Shown: piece by piece, positions 25,948 through 35,094 of the stretch
Position numbering within the stretch: position 1 is the stretch's first letter
Layout of the letters: each line of letters begins with the position of its first letter
Assembly: GCF_025630775.1 (NCBI RefSeq)
Contig: NZ_JAOSZE010000016.1
Location: forward strand, 1-64,000
Origin: Actinoplanes sp. KI2
GTDB taxonomy: Bacteria; Actinomycetota; Actinomycetes; Mycobacteriales; Micromonosporaceae
Length of the DNA stretch: 64,000 nucleotides
Reading direction: 5' to 3'
Translations under genes and position numbers: made by a program
Notes under the pieces: model-generated
What the model was told of the DNA's origin: nothing
Seen by the model: only the letters and a program-made list of their open reading frames with translations
The model's database searches: none

Positions 25948-26976
25948 CTACCGGCTCCGGTCGAGGATCTCGGAAAGCACCGTGATCGCCTGGTCGAGGC
26001 CGTTGTCGTCGACGTCCAGGTGGAACACGACCCGGGCCAGGTGGGGCAGCATGGCCGCGATGTGGACGTCCCGCTTCGCGGCCTCGGCGGCCAGGGTCGG
26101 TGCGTCGATCGAGGTCGCGCCGAGGTCGACCGGGACGAGATTGGTGCGCACGTCGTCCGGATCCACCACGCCGAACTTCGACAGGGCGGCCGCGAGCTTG
26201 GCCGCGCGGGCATGGTCCTCGGCCAGGCGGTCGACGTTGTGCGTCAGCGCGTAGTCGCCGGCCGCGGCCAGGATGCCGGTCTGCCGCATGCCGCCACCCA
26301 TCCGCTTCCGGATGACCCGGGCTCGCGCGACCCGCTCGGCGCTGCCGACCACCAGCGAGCCGACCGGGGCGCCGAGCCCCTTGGAGAGGCACACCGAGAG
26401 GGTGTCGAAGAGCGCGCCGTACTCGGCCAGCGGAACGCCGTCGGCGACGTGCGCGTGCCAGAGCCGGGCGCCGTCGCAGTGCAGCGACACGCCCGCCTCG
26501 TCGGCCGCCTCGCGGAGCGAGCGCAGGGTCGCGAGCGGGACGACCCCGCCACCGCCGAGGTTGTGCGTCTGCTCCACCGCGATCGCCGCGGTGGGCAGCG
26601 ACGGATAACCCCGCGGGCGGATCATGCCGGCGATCTGCCCGGCGTCGAGGCCGGCACCCACCGCCGGCCAGGTACGCGTCGAGATGCCGCCGATCGCCGC
26701 GGCGGCACCCAGCTCGTACGTCACGACGTGCGCGTCCGCGCCGGCCAGCAACTCGCCGCCGGCCGGCGTCACGAGTTGCAGGGCGATCTGGTTGGCCATC
26801 GAGCCGGACGGGGCGAACAGCGCCGCCTCGTGCCCGAAGAGCTCGGCGACGCGCGCCTCCAGCGCGTTGACGGTCGGATCGTCGCCGAAGACATCGTCCC
26901 CGACGACCGCCTCGGCCATGGCGCGGCGCATCCCCAGGGACGGCCGGGTCACCGTGTCCGAGCGCAGGTCAACCAC
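25948..26976 (-). CDS. ltaE: Low-specificity L-threonine aldolase
   Basis: A 342-aa PLP enzyme of fold type I that splits threonine to glycine and acetaldehyde. The N-terminus VDLRSDTVTRP, HCDGARLWHA and CLSKGLGAPVGS with the PLP lysine are diagnostic. Its start overlaps the end of the DAHP synthase gene by 8 bp, so the two are translationally coupled. Confidence 0.93.
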   Translation of the reverse strand: MVDLRSDTVTRPSLGMRRAMAEAVVGDDVFGDDPTVNALEARVAELFGHEAALFAPSGSMANQIALQLVTPAGGELLAGADAHVVTYELGAAAAIGGISTRTWPAVGAGLDAGQIAGMIRPRGYPSLPTAAIAVEQTHNLGGGGVVPLATLRSLREAADEAGVSLHCDGARLWHAHVADGVPLAEYGALFDTLSVCLSKGLGAPVGSLVVGSAERVARARVIRKRMGGGMRQTGILAAAGDYALTHNVDRLAEDHARAAKLAAALSKFGVVDPDDVRTNLVPVDLGATSIDAPTLAAEAAKRDVHIAAMLPHLARVVFHLDVDDNGLDQAITVLSEILDRSR

Positions 26977-28375
26977 GGAGCATCTCCGCCACCAGGAACG
27001 CGAGCTCGAGGCTCTGCTGCGTGTTCAGCCGCGGGTCGCAGGCCGTCTCGTACCGGTCGGGGAGGTCGAGGTCCTCGATGCCCTGCGCGCCGCCGAGGCA
27101 CTCGGTGACGTCCTCGCCGGTGAGTTCGATGTGGATGCCGCCCGGATGGGTGCCCAGGCCGCGGTGCACCTCGAAGTAGCCGAGCACCTCGTCGACGATC
27201 CGGTCGAAGTGCCGGGTCTTGTAGCCGTTCGACGACTCGTGGGTGTTGCCGTGCATCGGGTCGCACTGCCAGACGACCTTGGCGCCGGCCGCGGTCACCT
27301 TCTCCACGACCGGGGGCAGCGTGTCGCGCACCTTGCCGTTGCCCATCCGGCTGATCAGCGTGAGCCGGCCGGGGATGTTTTCCGGGTTGAGCTTCTCGCA
27401 CAGCTCGATCGCGGTCTCCGGGCTGGTGCCGGGGCCGAGCTTGACGCCGATCGGGTTCGCCACCCGGCTGATGAAGTCGATGTGCGCGTGGTCGAGCTGC
27501 CTGGTCCGCTCACCCACCCAGAGAAAATGACCACTGAGACCGTACGCCCGGCCGTCGCTCACCCGGGTCAGCGCGCGGTCGTACTCCAGCGCCAGCGCCT
27601 CGTGCGAGCAGTACAGGCTGACCGTACGCAAGGCCTCGCTGTCGGTCATGCCGCAGGCGCGGATGAAGTCGAGGGCGCGGTCGATCTCGCGGGCGATCGC
27701 CTCGTACCGCTCGCCGGCCGGCGAGGCACGGACGAAGTCCTTGTTCCAATCGTGCAGGCCGTGGAGGTCGGCCAGCCCGCCGGACAGGTACGCGCGGAGC
27801 ATGTTCATCGCGGCCGCCGAGTTCGCGTACGCCCGAATCATGCGCTGCGGATCGGCCACCCGGGCCGCCTCGGTCGCCTCCAGCGAGTTGATCAGATCGC
27901 CGCGGTACGCGGGCAGACCGAGCGAGTCGGTCGGCGCCGAGCGCGGCTTCGTGTACTGGCCGGCGACCCGGGCGACCTTCACCACCGGCATCGACGCGCC
28001 GTAGGTGAGCACGACCGCCATCTGCAGCAGCGTGCGCGCGTTGGCCAGCAGGTGGCTCTCGGTGTTGTGGTCGAAGGTCTCGGCGCAGTCGCCGCCCTGC
28101 AGCAGGAAGGCGCGGCCCTCGCACACGTCGGCCAGCTTGGCCCGCAACTGGTCGACCTCGTACGGCGCGACGATCGACGGGACGTTGTCGAGGACCTTGC
28201 ACACCGAGGCCACCTCGTCCATGTCCGGCCAGGGCGGCATCTGGACGCGCGGCAGCGACCGCCAGCGGTCGAGGCCGAGCGCTTCGTCCTCGGCGGAGTC
28301 GGTGGACGGGCGGGACGTCTGGAAGGCCGGGTTGCCGACCCCGGGGTAGCTCAACTGGTGCCACTCTCGGCGCAT
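26969..28375 (-). CDS. aroG: 3-Deoxy-7-phosphoheptulonate (DAHP) synthase, class II
   Basis: A 468-aa plant/actinobacterial-type enzyme condensing PEP and erythrose-4-phosphate at the head of aromatic amino acid synthesis. Characteristic segments are FLLQGGDCAETF, KVARVAGQYTKPRS, VKLGPGTSPE and QCDPMHGNTHES. ATG 28375 lies 6 nt after TAGGCT, suggesting a leaderless mRNA. Proximity to pknL matches Rv2176-Rv2178c. Confidence 0.96.
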   Translation of the reverse strand: MRREWHQLSYPGVGNPAFQTSRPSTDSAEDEALGLDRWRSLPRVQMPPWPDMDEVASVCKVLDNVPSIVAPYEVDQLRAKLADVCEGRAFLLQGGDCAETFDHNTESHLLANARTLLQMAVVLTYGASMPVVKVARVAGQYTKPRSAPTDSLGLPAYRGDLINSLEATEAARVADPQRMIRAYANSAAAMNMLRAYLSGGLADLHGLHDWNKDFVRASPAGERYEAIAREIDRALDFIRACGMTDSEALRTVSLYCSHEALALEYDRALTRVSDGRAYGLSGHFLWVGERTRQLDHAHIDFISRVANPIGVKLGPGTSPETAIELCEKLNPENIPGRLTLISRMGNGKVRDTLPPVVEKVTAAGAKVVWQCDPMHGNTHESSNGYKTRHFDRIVDEVLGYFEVHRGLGTHPGGIHIELTGEDVTECLGGAQGIEDLDLPDRYETACDPRLNTQQSLELAFLVAEMLRG

Positions 28376-28390
28376 GCGGAAAGCCTACGA

Positions 28391-28426
28391 AAGCGGGGCA
28401 CCCGGCGTGCGCCCGGTGCCCCGCTT
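28391..28426 (-). terminator. Terminator of the chitinase gene
   Basis: AAGCGGGGCACC and GGTGCCCCGCTT sit at the ends of an almost perfect 17-bp stem with one mismatch. Read on the minus strand it follows the chitinase stop and precedes the aroG promoter, with TTTCG after the stem. Confidence 0.75.
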
Positions 28427-28457
28427 CTCACCTGAGGAGATGAGAATTCAGTTCAGT

Positions 28458-28500
28458 CTTCAGTCCGCTCAAGGGCGGCGGGTGGGGTGGTCGGATGGGT
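28458..28500 (+). repeat. Dispersed intergenic repeat R1, copy 2
   Basis: Closely matches 4413-4456 (CTTCAGTCCGCTCAAGGGCG through GGTCGGATGGG). It ends exactly at the chitinase stop codon, antisense to that gene. Confidence 0.7.
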
Positions 28501-29979
<1,479 letters not shown>

Positions 29980-30005
29980 TTCTTCGTCTCCTCGTGAACG
30001 GTTAA

Positions 30006-30024
30006 GAAACTTTCCAAAAAGTTT
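30006..30024. promoter_or_regulatory. Palindrome upstream of the chitinase gene
   Basis: AAACTTT-CCAA-AAAGTTT (30007-30024) is a perfect inverted repeat, and its left part reads GAAACTTTC. It lies 27-45 bp upstream of the chitinase start in AT-rich DNA, a plausible repressor or activator site. GAAAGTTTC-like elements are known from some actinomycete polysaccharidase promoters; a link here is only suggestive. Confidence 0.45.
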
Positions 30025-30154
30025 GCTGTTGAGACGGTAGTCACACGTATTCACAATCGTCAAGATGCGAAATCCGGATTAAGCATGGTCGTAACTTCCC
30101 GCCGACGATCCGTACGGGGTGCACACGAACGGACACTGCGCGTAGTCTCTCGTC

Positions 30155-30244
30155 ATGACCATCTACGACGTCGACCTGAACGCCCTCACCGGCTCCGCGC
30201 TCCCGGTGGTCAATGTGGCCGCAGGCTGCGGGCCGACCCGCTGA
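30155..30244 (+). pseudogene. Remnant of a glutathione peroxidase gene
   Basis: A 29-codon reading frame, MTIYDVDLNALTG...LPVVNVAAGCGPTR. It matches the start of glutathione peroxidases, which typically read SIYDF..LDG, then about 10 more residues, then LIVNVASKCG.TPQY. The segment between the two motifs is deleted and the frame stops just after the active-site Cys region. The promoter -10 TAGTCT remains 6 nt before the ATG. The DUF429 gene begins 7 bp later, so the old promoter may now drive that gene. Confidence 0.6.
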
Positions 30245-30251
30245 GCGGCCG

Positions 30252-30929
30252 ATGAGCATCCACGTCATCGGCGTCGACGCGTACGCGCTCGGCTGGGTCG
30301 GGGTCGAGCTGCGCGACGGCCTGTTCGGCCGGGCGGTGCTCGCCGCCTCGCTGTACGAGATCGTCACCAGCAGCTCGGGCGCCGCGGTGATCGGCGTCGA
30401 TATCCCCCTCGGCATGCTCCCCGACCGCTGGCGGGCGGCCGACACGCTCGCCGCCGACCAGCTCGGCCCCCGCCGCGGCAGCATCTTCCGGGTGCCACCG
30501 CGCGCGGTCTGGCAGGAGGCCGACTTCGCGGCGGCCAACCGGGCCTGCCGCGAGCTGACCGGCTCCGGCCTCAGCCGGCAGTCCTGGGCCCTGCGCCCCA
30601 AGCTGCTCGAGGCCAACGCAATCTGGGAGCGGCACCCCGGCCTGCTCTTCGAGGCGCACCCCGAGGTGTCCTTCCGGGCGATGGCCGGCGAGCCGCTGCA
30701 GCACGCCAAGAAGACCTGGGCCGGCCAGGCCCGGCGCCGGGAGCTGCTGGCCCGCAACGGCATCGTGCTGCCCGACCAGATCGGCCCGGCCGGCCAGGCG
30801 CCGCCCGACGACATTCTGGACGCGGCCGCGGTCGCCTGGTCGGCGCATCGGATGGCGACCGGCACCGCGCTGAGCCACCCGTCCCCGCCCGAGGAGTGCA
30901 ACGGCTCGAAGATCGCTATCTGGTACTGA
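30252..30929 (+). CDS. DUF429 RNase H-fold protein
   Basis: A 225-aa protein. HVIGVDAYALGWVGVELRDG at the N-terminus, GVDIPLGML, and EAHPEVSF are typical of the DUF429 family, predicted RNase H-like nucleases. No validated substrate is known. ATG 30252 follows the peroxidase remnant. Its end overlaps the convergent oxidoreductase by 14 bp. Confidence 0.85.
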   Translation: MSIHVIGVDAYALGWVGVELRDGLFGRAVLAASLYEIVTSSSGAAVIGVDIPLGMLPDRWRAADTLAADQLGPRRGSIFRVPPRAVWQEADFAAANRACRELTGSGLSRQSWALRPKLLEANAIWERHPGLLFEAHPEVSFRAMAGEPLQHAKKTWAGQARRRELLARNGIVLPDQIGPAGQAPPDDILDAAAVAWSAHRMATGTALSHPSPPEECNGSKIAIWY

Positions 30930-31893
30930 CGACCACCTTGCCGGTCGCCTCGTCGTTCTCCAGGTAGCGGTGCGCCGCGACGATGCCGTCCAGCGGGAAG
31001 ACCCGGTCCACGTGCGGCCGGTAGACGCCGGCCGCGACCGCGTCGACGACCCGCTGCAGCGCGGCGGCGTCGCCCTTGACGTCGTCGCTGTGGAAGGCGG
31101 TGAGCCGGGTGCCGGACGGGATCATCGCGATCGGCTCGAAGTCCGCGATCAGCCACCCGCTGAGCGAGCCGGCGACGCAGACCGTCCCGCCCCGGCGGAC
31201 CAGGCGCAGCGAGTCCACCGCCGTGCGCGCCCCGACGAGGTCCAGCACGTAGTCGGGCCGGCCCTCGTCGCCGTCGCCGTGAACCTGCCCGAGCGGCCGG
31301 CCGTCGTCGATGAGGACCTGCCCGGCTCCGGCCGCCCGCAACGCGGCCGCCTTGTCGGGCCGGCGAGTGGTCGCCGCGACCTCGACCCCGTGAGCCGCGG
31401 CGATCGACACGGCGGCCATCCCGACCGACGAGGTGCCGCCCCGGACCAGCAGGCGGCTCCCGGACCCCATCGCCAGCGCATCCAGTGCGCCCCGCGCGGT
31501 CAGGTACGTCTCCGGTAACGCGGCCAGCGTGTCCCAGGGCAACATCGTGCTGACCGGCATCAACAGAGCGTTCGGCAGCAGCGCATACTCCGCGTAGCCG
31601 CCGTCGAACTGCCGGCCCATCTCCCCCATCACCGCGGCGACCGTCGCACCCTCGGGCACCGCCGGATCGGTCGATGCCGCCACCACACCGACGCACTCGA
31701 TGCCCAGTACCCGCGGGAACCGCACGCCCGGCGAGTGCCCCTGCCGGGTGCGCAACTCGGAGCGGTTCAGACCGGCGGCCATCACCCGCACCAGGCTCCA
31801 GCCCGGCCGGACCGCCGGCACCGGCAGCTCGCGGATCTCGAGAACCTCCGGGCCCCCGGCCCGTACGCAAACAGCGGCTCGCATCGTCGTCAT
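30916..31893 (-). CDS. Zinc-type NAD(P)H quinone oxidoreductase (MDR family)
   Basis: A 325-aa medium-chain dehydrogenase/reductase. MRAAVCVRAGGPEVLEIRE, VLGIECVGVV and the nucleotide loop GGTSSVGMAAVSIAAAHG are visible. Structural zinc cysteines are absent, as in quinone oxidoreductases. It is divergent from an AraC regulator with 55 bp between starts. The enzyme probably reduces quinones or enones. Confidence 0.88.
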   Translation of the reverse strand: MTTMRAAVCVRAGGPEVLEIRELPVPAVRPGWSLVRVMAAGLNRSELRTRQGHSPGVRFPRVLGIECVGVVAASTDPAVPEGATVAAVMGEMGRQFDGGYAEYALLPNALLMPVSTMLPWDTLAALPETYLTARGALDALAMGSGSRLLVRGGTSSVGMAAVSIAAAHGVEVAATTRRPDKAAALRAAGAGQVLIDDGRPLGQVHGDGDEGRPDYVLDLVGARTAVDSLRLVRRGGTVCVAGSLSGWLIADFEPIAMIPSGTRLTAFHSDDVKGDAAALQRVVDAVAAGVYRPHVDRVFPLDGIVAAHRYLENDEATGKVVVSTR

Positions 31894-31948
31894 GCCGTGA
31901 ACTGTCGCCGGGCGGGGGCGCGGCGGCCTACCGATAGAATGCCAAGTT

Positions 31949-32734
31949 ATGCCCGTATCACGCCTGTGGCCGTCGGCGGGCATGCACCTGTGGCCCTCCG
32001 GCGGGACAAGTCCGGTCGACTCCCACTCCCGCGGACACCTGGTGTACGCGGCCCGCGGCGTCCTGTCGGTGCACACCGACCACGGCACCTCGGTCGTCCC
32101 GGCCAACCGGGTCGCCTGGACCCCGGCCGGCTTCACCCACCAGCACCGCGCCCACGGCGACACGGACATGCGCATCGTCTTCCTGCCGGCGTCGATCGCC
32201 CGGCTCGTGCCGGACCGCCCGGCCGTGTTCCTCGCCTCCGGCCTCGCCCGCGAGGCCCTGCTCGCGCTGGCCGGCCCCCGCGACTTCGACCGCGCCGGGC
32301 GAGCCCGCCTCCAGCGTGTGCTCGTCGACGAACTGCGGGAGGCGCACGAGGAGCCGCTGCATCTGCCGGAGCCGCGCGACGACCGGCTGCGGGCCGTCGC
32401 ACGGCTGCTCCACGAGAACCCGGCCGACAACACGCCGCTGGCCGGGCTGGGCCGGCAGGTCGGTGCCGGCGCCCGTACGCTCAGCCGGTTGTTCCACGAC
32501 GAGCTCGGGATGACCTTCTACGAGTGGCGCACCCAGCTGCGGATCTACCACGCGCTGGTGCTGCTCGCCGACGGGCACGACACCACGCGCGTCGCGCACG
32601 CCTGCGGCTGGGCGAACCCGAGCGGGTTCATCGCGGCCTTCACCGGGATCCTCGGCGTCACCCCCGGCCGCCATCGGCACGCGGCCGGGCTGACCGGCGC
32701 CTCGCCGGCCGCCATCGGCACGCGGCCGGGCTGA
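31949..32734 (+). CDS. AraC-family transcriptional regulator
   Basis: A 261-aa protein with an N-terminal cupin ligand domain (SHSRGHLVYAARGVLSVHT) and a C-terminal double HTH (about 160-245: LAGLGRQVGAGARTLSRLF, VAHACGWANPSGFIAAF). TAGAAT lies 8 nt before ATG 31949. Its last 20 codons are created by a 41-bp tandem duplication. It is divergent from a quinone oxidoreductase, its likely target. Confidence 0.9.
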   Translation: MPVSRLWPSAGMHLWPSGGTSPVDSHSRGHLVYAARGVLSVHTDHGTSVVPANRVAWTPAGFTHQHRAHGDTDMRIVFLPASIARLVPDRPAVFLASGLAREALLALAGPRDFDRAGRARLQRVLVDELREAHEEPLHLPEPRDDRLRAVARLLHENPADNTPLAGLGRQVGAGARTLSRLFHDELGMTFYEWRTQLRIYHALVLLADGHDTTRVAHACGWANPSGFIAAFTGILGVTPGRHRHAAGLTGASPAAIGTRPG

Positions 32735-32755
32735 CCGGCGCCTCGCCGGCCGCCA
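32664..32755 (+). repeat. 41-bp tandem duplication at the AraC 3' end
   Basis: Two identical 41-bp units (32664-32704, 32705-32745) begin CCGGCCGCCATCGGCACGCG, and a third partial unit follows. Because 41 is not a multiple of three, the second unit is read in another frame and supplies the stop. Confidence 0.85.
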
Positions 32756-32761
32756 CCGGGC

Positions 32762-33235
32762 TCAGATCGGCAGGTGGCCGGGCTGATAGTCGCCGCCCGG
32801 CTGGCGGGTCATGACGTTCATCCGGTTGAAGGCGTTGATCAGCGCGACCTGGCAGACGATGGCCAGCAGCTGCGGCTCGTCGAACTGCTTCGCGGCGCTC
32901 GCCCAGGCCTCGTCCCCGACCCCGCCGCCGTCCGCGAGCCGGGTGCCCAGCTCGGCCAGCTCGAGCGCGGCCCGCTCGCTCTCGGTGAACACGGTCGCGT
33001 CCCGCCAGGCCGCGACCAGGCTGAGCCGCAGCGGCGTCTCGCCCGCCGCCAGGGCTTCCTTGGTGTGCATGTCCAGGCAGCCGGAGCAGCCGTTGATCTG
33101 GCTGGCCCGGATCCGCACCAGCTCCAGCGTCGCCGGCGGCACGCCCGCGGCGGCGGTGGCGGTCGCGGCCGCGATCAGGTGCTTCGCGAACCTCGGGACG
33201 AACTCGATGTCGAAGGGGTTGAGCCGGGCTTCCAT
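32762..33235 (-). CDS. Carboxymuconolactone decarboxylase / AhpD-like protein
   Basis: A 157-aa protein with the redox-type CMD motif INGCSGCLDMHTKEA (CxxC plus His). Such proteins act as alkylhydroperoxidase-like reductases. GAGG lies 5-8 nt before ATG 33235, and the start is 29 bp after an ECF41 sigma factor stop. CMD proteins are the classical partners and targets of ECF41 factors. Confidence 0.9.
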   Translation of the reverse strand: MEARLNPFDIEFVPRFAKHLIAAATATAAAGVPPATLELVRIRASQINGCSGCLDMHTKEALAAGETPLRLSLVAAWRDATVFTESERAALELAELGTRLADGGGVGDEAWASAAKQFDEPQLLAIVCQVALINAFNRMNVMTRQPGGDYQPGHLPI

Positions 33236-33264
33236 GGGGACCTCCTCGTCGGTGGTGCTTCCAC

Positions 33265-34143
33265 CTACTTGGACGAGGACGGCTGCTCCGGCGTAACACC
33301 GAGGGCCGCCAGGCGCCGCGGGTTGCTGATCGACACGATCTCCACGATCCGGTCGCCGGCCACGGTGCACGCCAGCAGGCCCACCGCCTTGCCGCTCGGG
33401 GTCCGGACCACCACGCCGGGCTCGCCGTTGACCAGTGCCGGGTGCGCGGTCACCGTGGCCCGGAACCCGCGCCGGACCGCGGCCACCACCTCGGCCGCGC
33501 CGTGCCGGACCACCAGTCCGTGCGCGTAGTGCGAACGCCAGGTCACCTCGGGGTCGAGCACCCGCATGAGCCCCTCGAAATCGCCGTCGTGCGCCGCGGC
33601 GAGGAAGGCGTCGACCACGGCGCGCTGCCGGCGCCGTTCCGCGGCCGGGCGATCCGTTCCCCGGACCTTCCGGCGGGCCCGGCTGGTCAGCATCTTGGTG
33701 GCGTCGGTTGACCGGCCGATGATCTCGCCGACCTCCGCGAACGGCACGCCGAACATGTCGTGCAGCACGAAGGCGAGCCGCTCGGCGGGGCCGAGGGCAT
33801 CCAGCACGACCAGCAGCGCCGACCCGACCGACTCGGCCAGCAGTGCCTCCTGCTCGGGCAACGTGCCGTCGTCCTCGAGCACGATCAACCCGGGCAGCCC
33901 GTCGTCGTACGACGTCTCCGGCCGGGCCGCGCGCGAGCGGAGCACGTCGATGCAGACCCGGCCGACCACGGTGGTCAGCCAGCCGCTCAGATTGCCGATC
34001 GTGCCCGCGTCCTGGCGGGCCAGCCGCAGCCAGGCCTCCTGCACCGCGTCCTCGGCGTCGGCCCGCGAGCCGAGCATCCGCTGTGCCACCGCCACGAGGC
34101 GGCCGCGCTGCTGCTCGAATGCTCCCGCCAGTGCGTCGGTCAT
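33265..34143 (-). CDS. ECF41-type RNA polymerase sigma factor with SnoaL-like domain
   Basis: A 292-aa sigma factor. Region 2 is in AEDAVQEAWLRLAR and region 4 in FAEVGEIIGRSTDATKMLTSRARRKV. A SnoaL-like C-terminal extension (about 170-290) ends with SNPRRL, comparable to the NPDKL-type motif of ECF41. In that group the extension tunes activity and no separate anti-sigma gene is needed; none is seen here. It is co-transcribed with the CMD gene. An ECF41-like promoter lies upstream. Confidence 0.9.
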   Translation of the reverse strand: MTDALAGAFEQQRGRLVAVAQRMLGSRADAEDAVQEAWLRLARQDAGTIGNLSGWLTTVVGRVCIDVLRSRAARPETSYDDGLPGLIVLEDDGTLPEQEALLAESVGSALLVVLDALGPAERLAFVLHDMFGVPFAEVGEIIGRSTDATKMLTSRARRKVRGTDRPAAERRRQRAVVDAFLAAAHDGDFEGLMRVLDPEVTWRSHYAHGLVVRHGAAEVVAAVRRGFRATVTAHPALVNGEPGVVVRTPSGKAVGLLACTVAGDRIVEIVSISNPRRLAALGVTPEQPSSSK

Positions 34144-34145
34144 GC

Positions 34146-34207
34146 TGTCACCTTTCCCGAACCGTTCCCGTCTTGAAGGTGACGAAACCGGTCCGACCCG
34201 GGTAACA
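34146..34207. promoter_or_regulatory. Two head-to-head ECF41-like promoter motifs
   Basis: Minus strand: TGTTACC (34207-34201), 16 nt, CGTC (34184-34181), placed to drive the sigma factor gene. Plus strand: TGTCACC (34146-34152), 16 nt, CGTC (34169-34172), pointing into the 3' end of proC. The known ECF41 consensus is TGTCACA and CGTC. GTCACCTT and AAGGTGAC also form an 8-bp inverted repeat around the region. Confidence 0.5.
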
Positions 34208-34209
34208 GA

Positions 34210-35034
34210 TCAGGGCTTCGGCTGGGCCATCTGGACCGCTATCTCGGACGCGCGGTCGCGGGCGGCCTCCAATGCGGACAACAGCGCCGCGCGTACGCCG
34301 TGCTTCTCCAGCTCGCGGATCGCCGAGATGGTCGTGCCCGCCGGCGAGGTCACCGCCTCGCGCAGCTTCACCGGGTGCTCGCCGGTGTCGCGCAGCATCA
34401 CCGCCGAGCCGACCGCGGTCTGCACGATCAGCTCGTGCGCCACCTGACGCGGCAGGCCGAGCAGGATGCCGGCGTCGATCATCGCCTCGACCAGCAGATA
34501 GAAGTACGCCGGGCCGGAACCGGAGAGCGCCGTCACCGCGTCCTGCTGCGACTCGGGCACCCGCAGGGTCTTGCCGAGCGGCTGGAAGATCTCCTCGGCG
34601 ATGGCCAGGTGCTCCTCGGTCGCGTACGGGCCCGGGGAGAGCACGGTCATCGCCTGGTCGACCAGCGCGGGGGTGTTGGTCATGACCCGCACGATCGGGA
34701 TGCCGCCGGGCAGCCGGTCGGCGAAGAAGCTGGTGGTCAGCCCCGCGCAGAGCGACACCACCAGCGTTCCCGGCGGAACCTTCATCCCGAAGTCGTCCAG
34801 CAGCTTCGCCGCGTCCTGCGGCTTCACCGCGATCAGCAGCACGTCGGCCTGGGTGACCGCGGTCAGGTTGCGCACCGGGCGGATGCCGTAGCGCTCGGCC
34901 AGTTCGGTGGCGCGCTCGGGACGCCGGGTGGTGGCCAGCACCTGCTGGGTCGGCCAGCCGGAGCGCAGCAGTCCGGAGAGGACGAGCTCGCCGAGCTTGC
35001 CCGCACCGATCACCGCGACACTGTGCTTGGTCAT
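34210..35034 (-). CDS. proC: Pyrroline-5-carboxylate reductase
   Basis: A 274-aa enzyme for the last step of proline synthesis. The Rossmann motif VAVIGAGKLGE is at the N-terminus, and the signature segment AVTSPAGTTISAIRELEKHG near the C-terminus. ATG 35034 has GGGAAGG 6 nt upstream. It is separated from pfkA by a strong terminator. Confidence 0.95.
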   Translation of the reverse strand: MTKHSVAVIGAGKLGELVLSGLLRSGWPTQQVLATTRRPERATELAERYGIRPVRNLTAVTQADVLLIAVKPQDAAKLLDDFGMKVPPGTLVVSLCAGLTTSFFADRLPGGIPIVRVMTNTPALVDQAMTVLSPGPYATEEHLAIAEEIFQPLGKTLRVPESQQDAVTALSGSGPAYFYLLVEAMIDAGILLGLPRQVAHELIVQTAVGSAVMLRDTGEHPVKLREAVTSPAGTTISAIRELEKHGVRAALLSALEAARDRASEIAVQMAQPKP

Positions 35035-35050
35035 ATGAGCCTTCCCGAAA

Positions 35051-35082
35051 AATGAGGGGCGACCGCGCGGCCGCCCCTCATT
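35051..35082 (-). terminator. Rho-independent terminator of pfkA
   Basis: AATGAGGGGCG and CGCCCCTCATT form an 11-bp stem with a 10-nt loop, 12 nt after the pfkA stop. On the minus strand the stem is followed by a T run, a classic intrinsic terminator. Confidence 0.9.
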
Positions 35083-35094
35083 CCGAACGCCGGA

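Noticed and set aside
34147..34183. mRNA hairpin hiding the ribosome binding site of the ECF41 gene (GTCACCTT/AAGGTGAC)
   Set aside because: The upstream arm overlaps the predicted -10 element, so it would not be transcribed; the repeat is better seen as DNA-level promoter symmetry.
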